Assembly (NCBI GenBank): GCA_016932895.1
Contig: JAFGCA010000704.1
Location: forward strand, 1-29,280
Direction of reading: 5' to 3'
Origin: Sedimentisphaerales bacterium
GTDB taxonomy: Bacteria > Planctomycetota > Phycisphaerae > Sedimentisphaerales > SG8-4
Length of the DNA stretch: 29,280 bases
Numbering within the stretch: position 1 is the stretch's first letter; the number at the start of each line of letters is the position of its first letter. Positions 17,828-25,371 of this stretch are shown in pieces. A program made the position numbers and the translations under genes. A model generated the notes under the pieces. The model had not been told where the DNA came from. It did no database searches and saw only the letters and a list, made by a program, of their open reading frames with translations.

Positions 17828-19501
17828 ATGAGTTATGTGATAGGTCTGGATTACGGCACGAATTCCGTGCGGTGCGTGGTGGTGGATACGGCCGACGGCC
17901 GGGAGCTCGGTGCCTGCGTCTATGAGTACGAGACGGGCGAGGCGGGGATCATTCTCGATCCCGCCGACCACAATCTCGCCCGGCAGAATCCCGCCGACTA
18001 CCTCAAGGGAGTCGAAGTCACCGTCGCCGGCGCCATGGCCGAGGCCGGCAAGGCCGACCCGAACTTCGACGCGCAGCAGATCGTCGGTATCGGCGTCGAT
18101 ACGACCGGCTCGACCCCGCTGCCCGTCGACCGCAGCGGAACGCCCCTGGCCCTGCTCGATGCGTTCAAGGACAATCCGAACGCCCACGCCTGGCTGTGGA
18201 AGGACCATACCGGGCACGCCGAGGCGGCCGAGATCACGACGCTGGCCGAGAAAGAGCATCCGGAATATCTCGCCAAGTGCGGCGGGACCTATTCCTCCGA
18301 GTGGTTCTTCAGCAAGATCTTCCACTGTCTGCGGGTGGCGACGGAGGTCTTCGACGCGGCCTACACCTGGGTCGAGCACGCCGACTGGCTGCCGGGTGTT
18401 TTGACCGGGACCGACGCGCCCGAGACGCTGCGGCGCTGCCGCTGTGCCGCCGGACACAAGGCCATGTTCAGCAACGAATGGGGAGGCTATCCGGCCGCGG
18501 ACTTCCTCGCGAAGCTCGACCCGAAGCTCGGACAATTGCGGGCCACGCTGAGCGATCAGACGTACGCCGTGGACGAGGCCGCCGGCAACCTGACCGACGA
18601 ATGGGCCGGCAAGCTCGGCTTGCCCGCCGGCATCCCGGTGGCCATGGGCGCTTTCGACGCCCATCTCGGAGCCGTCGGCTCGGGAATCAGGAAGGGCGTA
18701 CTGGTCAAGATCATCGGCACCAGCACGTGTGACATGGTGGTGACGCCGACGTCTGCGGAGCTGCCGGACATTCCCGGCATTTGCGGCATCGTGGACGGCT
18801 CGATCCTGCCCGGCTATTACGGCCTGGAGGCGGGCCAGTCCGCCGTGGGTGACATCTTCAACTGGTTCGTCAACTACATCCAGCCCGGAGGCGCAGAAGC
18901 CGGTTCCCACGAGGCGCTCACCGAGAAAGCCGCGAAGCTCAAACCGGGCCAGTCCGGCCTGCTCGCCCTCGATTGGAACAACGGCAATCGCACCATCCTT
19001 GTCGATCAGCGGCTCACCGGTCTGCTCCTGGGCCAGACCCTGCACACCCGGCCCGAGGAAATCTACCGCGCGCTGGTGGAGGCCACGGCCTTCGGCGCCC
19101 TGACCATCATCAACCGCTTCGAAGAGTACGGCGTCAAGATCAGCGAGATCGTCAACTGCGGCGGCATCGCCGAGAAGAACCCCATGCTGATGCAGATCTA
19201 CGCCGATGTCACGGGACGCGAGATGAAGATTTCCCGCTCGGCCCAGACCTGCGCCCTCGGTTCGGCGGTCGCCGCCGCCGTCGTCGGCGGGGCCTATCTG
19301 GACTTCGCCCGGGCCCAGGAGGCCATGTGCGGCATCAAGGAAACGACCTTCAGACCGATTCCCGAAAACTACCAGGCCTATCAGCAGCTCTACACGCTCT
19401 ACCGCGAGCTTCATGACGGCTTCGGTTTGAAGGGCCGGACCCTGGCGATGGGCAACATCATGAAAGAGCTGCTCGACATCAAGGAAAAGGCCAACGCCTG
19501 A
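17828..19501 (+). CDS. araB: Ribulokinase-like FGGY carbohydrate kinase
   Basis: The enzyme phosphorylates L-ribulose to L-ribulose 5-phosphate in the cytoplasm. The 557 residues match ribulokinase size (566 in E. coli). Visible landmarks: the phosphate loop GLDYGTNSVR (6-15), VGIGVDTTGSTPLPVD, the substrate region AWLWKDHTGHAEA, GAFDAHLGAVGSG followed by IGTSTCDMV, and NCGGIAEKNPMLMQIYADV near the C-terminus, all characteristic of AraB rather than xylulokinase. The start at 17828 is supported by GAGGGGA; an open frame begins 30 bases earlier. The araD-like gene follows after 3 bases, so the two are almost surely co-translated. The structured element at 17589-17763 lies 64 bases upstream and separates this operon from the symporter. 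Confidence 0.93.
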   Translation: MSYVIGLDYGTNSVRCVVVDTADGRELGACVYEYETGEAGIILDPADHNLARQNPADYLKGVEVTVAGAMAEAGKADPNFDAQQIVGIGVDTTGSTPLPVDRSGTPLALLDAFKDNPNAHAWLWKDHTGHAEAAEITTLAEKEHPEYLAKCGGTYSSEWFFSKIFHCLRVATEVFDAAYTWVEHADWLPGVLTGTDAPETLRRCRCAAGHKAMFSNEWGGYPAADFLAKLDPKLGQLRATLSDQTYAVDEAAGNLTDEWAGKLGLPAGIPVAMGAFDAHLGAVGSGIRKGVLVKIIGTSTCDMVVTPTSAELPDIPGICGIVDGSILPGYYGLEAGQSAVGDIFNWFVNYIQPGGAEAGSHEALTEKAAKLKPGQSGLLALDWNNGNRTILVDQRLTGLLLGQTLHTRPEEIYRALVEATAFGALTIINRFEEYGVKISEIVNCGGIAEKNPMLMQIYADVTGREMKISRSAQTCALGSAVAAAVVGGAYLDFARAQEAMCGIKETTFRPIPENYQAYQQLYTLYRELHDGFGLKGRTLAMGNIMKELLDIKEKANA

Positions 19502-19504
19502 ACC

Positions 19505-20194
19505 ATGCACGAAGAGCTCAAACAACGCGTCTGCGAGGCCAACCTGGACCTTCAGCGGCACGGCCTCGTCTTGTTTACCTGGGGCAACGTCAGCGGCATC
19601 GACCGCGACGCCGGGATTGTGGCGATCAAGCCCAGCGGCGTCAGCTACGACAAGCTGACGCCCGGGAGCATCGTCCTGCTCGATTTGCAGGGCAACGTGA
19701 TCGAAGGGGACCTGCGTCCGTCGTCGGATACGCCGACGCACCTGGAGCTGTACCGCTGCTTCGCCGCACTCGGCGGCATCACGCACACGCACTCGGCCTA
19801 TGCGACCATGTGGGCCCAGGCCCAGCGTGACATCCCCTGCTTCGGCACCACCCACGCCGACCATTTCTACGGGCTCGTTCCCGTGACCGACACGATGACG
19901 CCGGAGGAGATCGAGCAGGAGTACGAAGCCAACACGGGCCGGGTCATCGTTCGCCGGTTCGCGAATCTCGACCCGATGCAGATGCCCGCGGTGCTGGTCG
20001 CCAACCACGGACCCTTCACCTGGGGCGCCGGGCCGGCCGAATCCGTCGCCAACGCCGTCGTCCTCGAAGAGGTGGCCCGGATCGCCTGGGGCACGCGACA
20101 AATCAATCCCGAGCAGGAGCCCATTTCCGACGCCCTGCTGGACAAGCACTATTTGCGCAAACACGGAAGAAACGCCTATTACGGCCAGACGTAG
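19505..20194 (+). CDS. araD: L-ribulose-5-phosphate 4-epimerase
   Basis: The enzyme converts L-ribulose 5-phosphate to D-xylulose 5-phosphate, the link to the pentose phosphate pathway. The 229 residues align without large gaps to E. coli AraD (231). Zinc ligands are in place: Asp75 in SSDTPTHLELY, His94 and His96 in ITHTHSAY, and His168 in ANHGPFTWG; Asp119 in THADHF matches the catalytic Asp120. The substrate-binding GNVSGID and KPSGVSYDKL segments are also present. The paralogues UlaF and SgbE use the same reaction, but an adjacent ribulokinase 3 bases upstream favours AraD. The isomerase gene follows after 12 bases behind a GAGGAG site. Confidence 0.94.
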   Translation: MHEELKQRVCEANLDLQRHGLVLFTWGNVSGIDRDAGIVAIKPSGVSYDKLTPGSIVLLDLQGNVIEGDLRPSSDTPTHLELYRCFAALGGITHTHSAYATMWAQAQRDIPCFGTTHADHFYGLVPVTDTMTPEEIEQEYEANTGRVIVRRFANLDPMQMPAVLVANHGPFTWGAGPAESVANAVVLEEVARIAWGTRQINPEQEPISDALLDKHYLRKHGRNAYYGQT

Positions 20195-20206
20195 AGGAGA
20201 ACCACA

Positions 20207-21613
20207 ATGGCAAAGCAGACATTTGGAGTAATCGTAGGCAACCGGGGGTTCTTCCCCGACGTCCTGGCCAAGGAAGGACGCAAGGACATCCTCAGCGTGC
20301 TCAGAGCCAACGGCTACGGCGCGGTGGCCCTGCCGACGACCGAGACCAAGTACGGCGCGGTGGAAACCCTGGCCGAGGCCCGCAAGTGTGCGGAGCTGTT
20401 CGCCTCGAAGGCCGACAGGATCGACGGCATCATCGTGACGCTGCCCAACTTCGGCGACGAGCGCGGGATCGCCGAGGCGATCAAACGCAGCGGGTTGGAC
20501 GTGCCCGTTCTGATCCAGGCCGAGCAGGACGTCGCCGATACCATGGCCATCGACAGGCGGCGCGATTCCTTCTGCGGCAAGATCAGCGTCTGCAACAACC
20601 TGCGCCAGGCGGGCATTCCGTTTACACTGACCTGCTCGCACACCGTCAAGGCGACCTCCGAGGAGTTCAAGGCCGACCTGGACGAATTCGCAGCCGTCTG
20701 TCGCATCATCCGCGGGCTGCGCCACGTGCGCTTTGGCGCGATTGGCAGCCGCCCGGCGGCGTTCAACACGGTGCGCTACAGCGAGAAGATTCTCGAATTC
20801 GCCGACATTGCCGTCGAGCCCGTCGATCTGTACGAGATTCTCGGCCGGGTGGACCGCCTCGGTGACAAGGACCGCGCCGTCACCACCAAGCTCAACGCGA
20901 TCAAGAAGTACACCAGCGTCGAGTCGATCCCGGCCGACGGCCTGCTGAAGATGGCCAAGTTCGGCGTCGTCGTCGACCGCTGGGTCAAGGAGAACGAACT
21001 GGCCGGAACCGCCATTCAGTGCTGGACCGCCCTGGAAGAGTTCTTCGGCATCGTCCCCTGCACCTTGATGAGCATGATGAGCGAGTCGCTCATGCCCAGC
21101 GCCTGCGAGGTCGATATCACCGGCCTACTGGCCATGTACATCCTGCAATTGGCCGGCGGCACGCCCAGCGCCCTGCTGGATTGGAACAACAACTTCGGAG
21201 ACGATCCGAACAAGTGCGTGCTGTTCCATTGCAGCAATCTGCCCAAGTCCTTCTTCAAGGCCGACCGGATGGACTACCAGGAGATCATCGCGGGCTCCGT
21301 CGGCAAGGACAATACGTACGGGACGATCGTCGGCCGCATCAAGGCCGCCCCGGTGACGTTCTGCCGGACCTCCACCGACGACGTGGAAGGGACGTTGCGC
21401 GTCTACGTGGGCGAGGGCCGGTTCACAGACGACAAGCTCGAGACCTTCGGCGGCTACGGCGTCATGAAAATCGACAACCTGCAGGTGCTGCTCAACTACA
21501 TTTGTCAGATGGGCTTCGAGCATCACGTCGCCGTCAATATGTCCGAGACCTCCGACGCCATTACTGAGGCCCTGAGCACCTATCTCGCCTGGGACGTTTA
21601 CCAGCATTCCTGA
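20207..21613 (+). CDS. L-fucose/L-arabinose isomerase superfamily protein, probable arabinose isomerase
   Basis: The 468-residue protein belongs to the FucI/AraA fold family of manganese-dependent aldose-ketose isomerases, but it does not resemble classical AraA (about 500 residues). Features seen: an N-terminal Rossmann-like part (GVIVGNRGFFP, DGIIVTLPNFGDE), then QCWTALEEFFGIVPCT with the probable metal ligand Glu277 or 278, MSESLMPSACEVDITG with ligand Asp303, and FEHHVAVNM with ligand His439 or 440. Those ligand assignments are by analogy with E. coli FucI (Glu337, Asp361, His528). Position directly behind araB and araD, with GAGGAG upstream, says that it supplies L-ribulose from L-arabinose. 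Substrate is inferred; a different pentose or deoxy sugar is possible. Confidence 0.82.
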   Translation: MAKQTFGVIVGNRGFFPDVLAKEGRKDILSVLRANGYGAVALPTTETKYGAVETLAEARKCAELFASKADRIDGIIVTLPNFGDERGIAEAIKRSGLDVPVLIQAEQDVADTMAIDRRRDSFCGKISVCNNLRQAGIPFTLTCSHTVKATSEEFKADLDEFAAVCRIIRGLRHVRFGAIGSRPAAFNTVRYSEKILEFADIAVEPVDLYEILGRVDRLGDKDRAVTTKLNAIKKYTSVESIPADGLLKMAKFGVVVDRWVKENELAGTAIQCWTALEEFFGIVPCTLMSMMSESLMPSACEVDITGLLAMYILQLAGGTPSALLDWNNNFGDDPNKCVLFHCSNLPKSFFKADRMDYQEIIAGSVGKDNTYGTIVGRIKAAPVTFCRTSTDDVEGTLRVYVGEGRFTDDKLETFGGYGVMKIDNLQVLLNYICQMGFEHHVAVNMSETSDAITEALSTYLAWDVYQHS

Positions 21614-21626
21614 TCGGGTGTGGGTG

Positions 21627-21650
21627 GTCTGCCGTCGCGCGACGGCAGAC
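21627..21650. promoter_or_regulatory. 24-bp perfect palindrome between isomerase and regulator genes
   Basis: GTCTGCCGTCGC followed immediately by its exact complement GCGACGGCAGAC gives a 24-bp perfect palindrome starting 13 bases after the isomerase stop and ending 39 bases before the regulator start. It could be an operator for autoregulation, or a terminator or attenuator hairpin; there is no T tract after it. Confidence 0.5.
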
Positions 21651-21689
21651 GCTTGCGGCGCCGAGGCGGTCGGCACGGTGCGGGCGGCT

Positions 21690-22880
21690 ATGATCGAGAA
21701 AGGTATGAAAAAGGAGGCGCAGCCGGCCGGTGTCACCGGGACGCCGGCGGTCCTGTTGTTCGTGGAGACCTCGCGCGAGTTCGGCCGGGGCCTGCTCTAC
21801 GGCATCGCTCGCTACTCGCGCCTGCACGGCCCCTGGCGCGTCTACCGCCAGCCCGCCGGGCTCGATTCCTCCCTGCCTGAGTGGAAGGAGCTCAAGATCG
21901 ACGGCGCCATCGTCCGCGACGTGAAGATGGCCGAGGATCTCGCCCAGTCCGGATTTCCGGTCATTTTCGCCCAGCATAATCGTGAAAGCTACGCCCCGTA
22001 TCCCGCGATCATCACCGACAGCGCCGCCATCGGCCGCGTGGCCGCCGAGCATTTCCTCGACCGGGGCTTCCAGCACTTCGCCTATTGCGGGCTGGACGAT
22101 TTCATCTGGTCGCGCCGGCGGGCCCGTCACTTTGCCGAGCGCATCGAGCAGGCCGGCTTTTCGGTCGACGTGTATCGGCAACCGGCGGCGCGGAGCAAGC
22201 GGGCCTGGCGCCGCGAGCAGGACCTCATCGCGCGGTGGCTCCGCTCGCTGCCCACGCCCGTGGCGTTGCTGTGCTGCAACGACGACCGGGCCCTGCAGGT
22301 GATCGAAGCGTGCAAGCTGGCCGATCTCTACGTCCCCGACCACGTGGCGGTGCTGGGCGTGGACAACGATATCCTGGTCTGCGATCTGGCCGACCCGCCC
22401 ATTTCGAGCGTCGCGCTGAACACCGAAGCGGCCGGGCACGAGGCCGCCAGGCTTCTGGATGTGCTCATGAAAGGCGGCAAGCTGGCGGGCCAGACGATCT
22501 GGGTCCGCCCGACGCACATCGCGACCCGCATGTCGACGGACATGCTGGCCGTGACCGATCCGGAGGTGGCTGCGGCCGTACGCTTTATCCGTCGCCATCC
22601 CAACCGTTTCATACAGGTCAACGACGTCGTGGGGGCCACCAACATCTCCCGCCGCGTGCTGGAGAAACGCTTCAAGGCCACTCTCCGTCACTCGGTCTAT
22701 CAGGAAATTCGACGCGTTCGTGTCAACTATATCATCCAGCTACTGCTCGGCACCGACATGAGCGTCACCGAGATTGCCGCGCGGTCGGGGTTCGACGGCG
22801 TCGAGCATATCGCCCGCTACTTCCGCAAGGAAACCGGCATGAGTTTGCGGGCCTACCGCAGCAAACACGCGCCGCGATAG
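21690..22880 (+). CDS. XylR-like transcriptional regulator (sugar-binding domain plus AraC-type DNA-binding domain)
   Basis: The 396-residue protein begins with a LacI/periplasmic-binding-protein-like ligand domain (about 20-280: VLLFVETSREFGRGLLYGIA, then AAEHFLDRGFQHFAYCGL and HVAVLGVDNDILVCDLADPP) and ends with a two-helix-turn-helix AraC domain (about 290-396; NISRRVLEKRFKATL, SVTEIAARSGFDGVEHIARYFRKETG). This architecture is that of E. coli XylR, which activates xylose genes upon binding the sugar. Here it most likely controls the pentose cluster it closes. The start is uncertain: 21690 is used, and 21705 (Met6) has GAGA at an acceptable distance. The convergent hairpin after it ends the plus-strand unit. 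Confidence 0.88.
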   Translation: MIEKGMKKEAQPAGVTGTPAVLLFVETSREFGRGLLYGIARYSRLHGPWRVYRQPAGLDSSLPEWKELKIDGAIVRDVKMAEDLAQSGFPVIFAQHNRESYAPYPAIITDSAAIGRVAAEHFLDRGFQHFAYCGLDDFIWSRRRARHFAERIEQAGFSVDVYRQPAARSKRAWRREQDLIARWLRSLPTPVALLCCNDDRALQVIEACKLADLYVPDHVAVLGVDNDILVCDLADPPISSVALNTEAAGHEAARLLDVLMKGGKLAGQTIWVRPTHIATRMSTDMLAVTDPEVAAAVRFIRRHPNRFIQVNDVVGATNISRRVLEKRFKATLRHSVYQEIRRVRVNYIIQLLLGTDMSVTEIAARSGFDGVEHIARYFRKETGMSLRAYRSKHAPR

Positions 22881-22886
22881 CGGCGC

Positions 22887-22922
22887 CGTCGGGTCTGCTA
22901 TGGTCACGCAGTGCCCCCGACG
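22887..22922. terminator. Hairpin between convergent genes
   Basis: CGTCGGG (22887-22893) pairs with CCCGACG (22916-22922), with an inner CTGC/GCAG pairing that extends the stem. It lies in the 50-base gap between the stop of the XylR-like gene and the stop of the minus-strand gene at 22931, where a bidirectional terminator is expected. No strong T run is seen. Confidence 0.45.
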
Positions 22923-22930
22923 CAGAACGC

Positions 22931-23506
22931 TCAGCGGTAGCGGGTGGGTTTGCGCCGCGGCTTTTTCCGGGAGGTCTGCTTGTCGGCGTCCTGGGGCTTC
23001 TCGGCTTTCTGTCCGGCGGCCGTGACCTTTTCGCCGTTCGCTTCGGCGTTCCCGGCCGGCGTCGCGTTCGGGTCCGCGACCGATTCCGCACCGGCCGGCG
23101 GCTGGTTCACGTCGCCGACGATCAACTGCACGTTTGCGCTCGTCTCCGCAACGGGCGGCGCCGTCACCGGCGCCTTCGTGTCCACCTGTTCCTGGGTGTC
23201 GGGGTGGCTGTAGTAGCGCCGGGGGCGTTGCGGCGGAAGGTAGAAATTGGACTGCGGCATCGGGCGAATGGGACTCGGTCGATAGCGGTAGGGCGGCATC
23301 GCGTAGGGGTACATCGGCTGGTAGCCCATCGGCGGCCGGACGATGTACGTATACAATTGGTCCCCGTACCAGGGCGACCAGACCTTGTACATCACGATTC
23401 GCCCCGGACCGACGTAGTACACCTGCGCCGCGACCCGGTTCGCCGCGACGGCGCCGACAAGAACCAGCGCCAACCCAAAGCGTCTCAGCAACATCCGTGC
23501 ACTCAC
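22931..23506 (-). CDS. Hypothetical exported protein, Tyr/Pro-rich with Lys/Arg-rich tail
   Basis: A GTG start at 23506 is chosen because GGGAGG lies six bases upstream; Met5 at 23494 is an alternative. The 191-residue product has a signal peptide (MLLRRFGLALVLVGAVAANRVAA, then Gln). The mature part begins with a Tyr/Pro-rich segment (QVYYVGPGRIVMYKVWSPWY, then repeated P-Y and P-M-Y-P-Y units) and ends with an Ala/Glu/Lys-rich disordered region and a basic tail (KKPRRKPTRYR). I do not recognise the family. Composition suggests a small cell-surface or envelope protein. It faces the pentose cluster tail to tail and follows the small basic gene at 23895-23647 by 140 bases. Confidence 0.7.
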   Translation of the reverse strand: MSARMLLRRFGLALVLVGAVAANRVAAQVYYVGPGRIVMYKVWSPWYGDQLYTYIVRPPMGYQPMYPYAMPPYRYRPSPIRPMPQSNFYLPPQRPRRYYSHPDTQEQVDTKAPVTAPPVAETSANVQLIVGDVNQPPAGAESVADPNATPAGNAEANGEKVTAAGQKAEKPQDADKQTSRKKPRRKPTRYR

Positions 23507-23646
23507 GATGCACCTCCCTTCTTCCACAGACCTCCTCCGAGGCTCTACGCCCGAAGGGCCCGCTCTGTGCGGCCGCGAACCCGTGGTCTGCGCTGTGCCG
23601 AGCCCGCCTGCCCGGACTACGCCGTTTCGGCACAGCCGTGCGCGGG

Positions 23647-23895
23647 CTACCGGCCGACCCGCAGTACTTCGATGGCGTCCTTGCCGCGATCTTTTCTGCG
23701 CCTCTTGGCGCGTGCGGGCCGAAATGCAGAACGCGGCGCCCCGGCGTTCTTCTGCGCACGCGTCCCGGCCTGACTCGACGGGGTCGTCTGGACATTCTCG
23801 CCCCGGCCTCTGCCCGATTTCTTGTTCCGCCTGGAAGAGAACTGCATGATCTCCCCCAGCGTATCGAGCAGCACATCGACGAGTATGTCCAGCAT
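23647..23895 (-). CDS. Small basic hypothetical protein
   Basis: An 82-residue open frame preceded by AAAGGGG at a proper distance. The first 18 residues (MLDILVDVLLDTLGEIMQ) form a probable amphipathic helix rich in Leu and Asp. The remainder is Arg/Lys-rich and looks disordered (RRNKKSGRGRGEN, RPARAKRRRKDRGKDA). No family is recognised. It is oriented like the 23506-22931 gene and probably co-transcribed with it. A nucleic-acid-binding role could be imagined from the charge but is not supported by any motif. It could still be spurious, as GC-rich sequence gives Arg-rich shadows. Confidence 0.5.
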   Translation of the reverse strand: MLDILVDVLLDTLGEIMQFSSRRNKKSGRGRGENVQTTPSSQAGTRAQKNAGAPRSAFRPARAKRRRKDRGKDAIEVLRVGR

Positions 23896-24105
23896 GCGCC
23901 TGCCCCTTTCTCACCGTCGGCCTTTGCACAAGCCGCCACTCCGCGCCGCGCGAGGCCGCCGCGGCGCCACATCTGCCCTCCAAAGCACTGCTGTCATTAT
24001 AGACCGCTAGGCCTGTCCAATCAATGAACCCGCCCGGCCGGAACCGCCGCGGAGTCAGGCTTCGCGGTGGCGATCTCTGCTTCGGTTTCGGCAACGCGCG
24101 CCGGC

Positions 24106-24655
24106 AAATTGGGTTCGTTTGACATTCCCGGCCCCCGGGATCTCCCGGCGTCTCGCCGACCGCTCGGCAGGGCGGGTCCTGTCCGCCGGCTGCCCACCCC
24201 GGCCAATTGGCTTTGTTTGGCGCAGCCGCCGGGCCAGATTGGCTTTGTTTTCATTTCCACCCCCGTTCCCGGGCCCAAAAACGCGGAAATTGGCTTTGTT
24301 TGGCGCGCCCGCCGGACCCGATTGGCTTTGTTTTGCGTTTCTCCTGCGTTTTCGTCATGTGCCTTTCGAGTTTGTTTCGGATTCCGAGTCTCGTGCTTCG
24401 GATTTCCCGGGGCCGCCAGGACCCGGGCCGAATTGGCTTTGTTTTCCATCTCGGCCCTCGTTTTTCGCCAAAAACGCGGCAAATTGGGTTCGTTTGGCGC
24501 GCCCACCGGGGCAGATTGGCTTTGTTTTCTGTTTCCTGTGTGCGTGGTTCATTCCCTTTTCGAGCTTGTTTCGAATTTCGAGCTTCGTGCCTCGGATTCC
24601 CCGGCGTCGAGCGGCCCCGCCGGGTGACGGCAGGGCGAAATTGGGTTTGTTTGAC
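24106..24655. repeat. Array of nine ATTGG(C/G)TTYGTTT motifs in a regular higher-order pattern
   Basis: The motif ATTGGCTTTGTTT, or its variants ATTGGGTTCGTTT and ATTGGGTTTGTTT, starts at 24108, 24206, 24238, 24289, 24321, 24432, 24483, 24515 and 24640. Successive distances are 98, 32, 51, 32, 111, 51, 32 and 125. The block 24238-24431 is repeated by 24432-24625 (194-base unit), including a motif-free part with TTCGAGTTTGTTTCGGATTC against TTCGAGCTTGTTTCGAATTT. Read on the minus strand, all three frames stay open and give KQSQ, KTKPI, NKAN and NEPNL peptides, which I recognise from doubtful 'hypothetical proteins' in planctomycete genomes. I take it as a noncoding dispersed repeat family, not as a gene. 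No cas gene is near and the unit structure is not that of CRISPR. Confidence 0.75.
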
Positions 24656-24905
24656 ATATTCACCGCGCCGGCGGCGCTCTCAGTGCCCGCAGGCTCCAGC
24701 CGGCCGCCGGGGGCCGCCGCGCCGACGGTCGGGGCCCAGAGCCGAAGCGTCCGCCGACCCAAACCGGTCGTCGACGCGAGCGCCCGCTTGATGAGAAGAT
24801 GGGTAGGTTCGACCGCAGAAAGCACCGGCGCCACCGCCGGCTTCCGCGGGGATCCATGTGAGTTATCCATGATCGTCAGTCTCAGCTTGACGTTCACTAT
24901 AGTTG
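24656..24905. other. Gene-free region between the repeat array and the minus-strand promoter
   Basis: An open frame exists on the minus strand (from a GTG at 24897 or the ATG at 24870, through the array to 24355), but its C-terminal part is repeat-derived (KQKTKPICPGG, GKQSQF), there is no ribosome site, and composition is not protein-like. The sequence would form the first part of a transcript from the promoter at 24941-24913. I see no structured RNA family that I can name. Confidence 0.4.
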
Positions 24906-24912
24906 TCTATGT

Positions 24913-24941
24913 ACTATATAGGCTCTCGCGTTGGCCGTCAA
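24913..24941 (-). promoter_or_regulatory. Sigma70-like promoter facing the repeat array
   Basis: On the minus strand TTGACG (24941-24936) is followed after 17 bases by TATAGT (24918-24913), each one mismatch from consensus with optimal spacing. Transcription would start near 24906 and run through the ATTGG-motif array toward the small genes at 23895 and 23506. Confidence 0.55.
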
Positions 24942-24959
24942 GAGAAAACCCCGCACTTT

Positions 24960-24988
24960 GTCATTGCGAGCGCAACGCGGCAATCTCT
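24960..24988. repeat. GTCATTGCGAGCGCAACGCG-type dispersed repeat
   Basis: The sequence starting GTCATTGCGAGCGCAACGCG and ending GCAATCTCT belongs to a widely scattered bacterial intergenic repeat type (CATTGCGAGCG...GCAATC), with short inverted ends ATTGC/GCAAT (24963-24967 and 24980-24984). It has no coding role. Confidence 0.6.
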
Positions 24989-25028
24989 AACGCCGCGGAT
25001 TCTGAAACCACAGGGGAACTGACGTTGG

Positions 25029-25103
25029 AACCACAGATGAACACCGATGAATACGGATAAAGGACTGGCGGACGCGGATTTACACGAGATTGACACGGAT
25101 TCG
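25029..25103. repeat. ACCACAGATGAACACCGATG-type dispersed repeat
   Basis: AACCACAGATGAACACCGAT leads into GAATACGGATAA and then, after about 12 bases, into GCGGATTTACACGAGATTG. This is the ACCACAGATGAACACAGATG-type repeat common between genes of Planctomycetota and Verrucomicrobiota (recognised from memory). The region 25104-25371 that follows contains only the promoter and ribosome site of the restriction-modification gene. Confidence 0.6.
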
Positions 25104-25180
25104 ACATTGTTGTTTCCCCCGAAGCCGTGGCGTAACCAGGGATGAACGCGCGACAATCCGCCGACGCGTCACGATGGCAT

Positions 25181-25209
25181 TTGCATTTCTGCTGACGTTA
25201 TTCTAAAAT
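25181..25209 (+). promoter_or_regulatory. Possible promoter of the restriction-modification gene
   Basis: TTGCAT (25181-25186) and TAAAAT (25204-25209) are spaced by 17 bases in an AT-richer stretch about 165 bases before the start codon. The -10 match is good and the -35 match is poor. Confidence 0.3.
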
Positions 25210-25371
25210 AGCGCCATGGGTTTGGGGACTATAGTGTACTGTGGAATGGTGACTGGATCGGGATCAATGAGAGATGTCTTCCCAGGCAAGAAGCCGGGAT
25301 CGCGAGATCTCTTCTGTTTGGTATATCTCATTTCGGCGAACCGATGGCAATAAGAGACAGGAAGTGTGCAA

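Noticed and set aside
17765..20725. A 986-codon open frame antisense to araB, araD and the isomerase gene, starting at the structured element.
   Set aside because: It is the mirror of GC-rich third codon positions of three well-recognised genes, has no ribosome site or domain, and reads as low-complexity Val/Gly/Arg/Asp-rich sequence.
24106..24655. CRISPR array.
   Set aside because: The repeats are only 13 bases, distances vary in a 32/51/111 pattern, the spacers are related to each other and there is no cas gene.
24021..24897. Protein-coding genes of 160-190 codons on either strand.
   Set aside because: Open only because the repeat motif lacks stop codons in all frames; the peptides are made of the repeat (KTKPI, KQSQF, NEPNL) and no ribosome binding site is seen.
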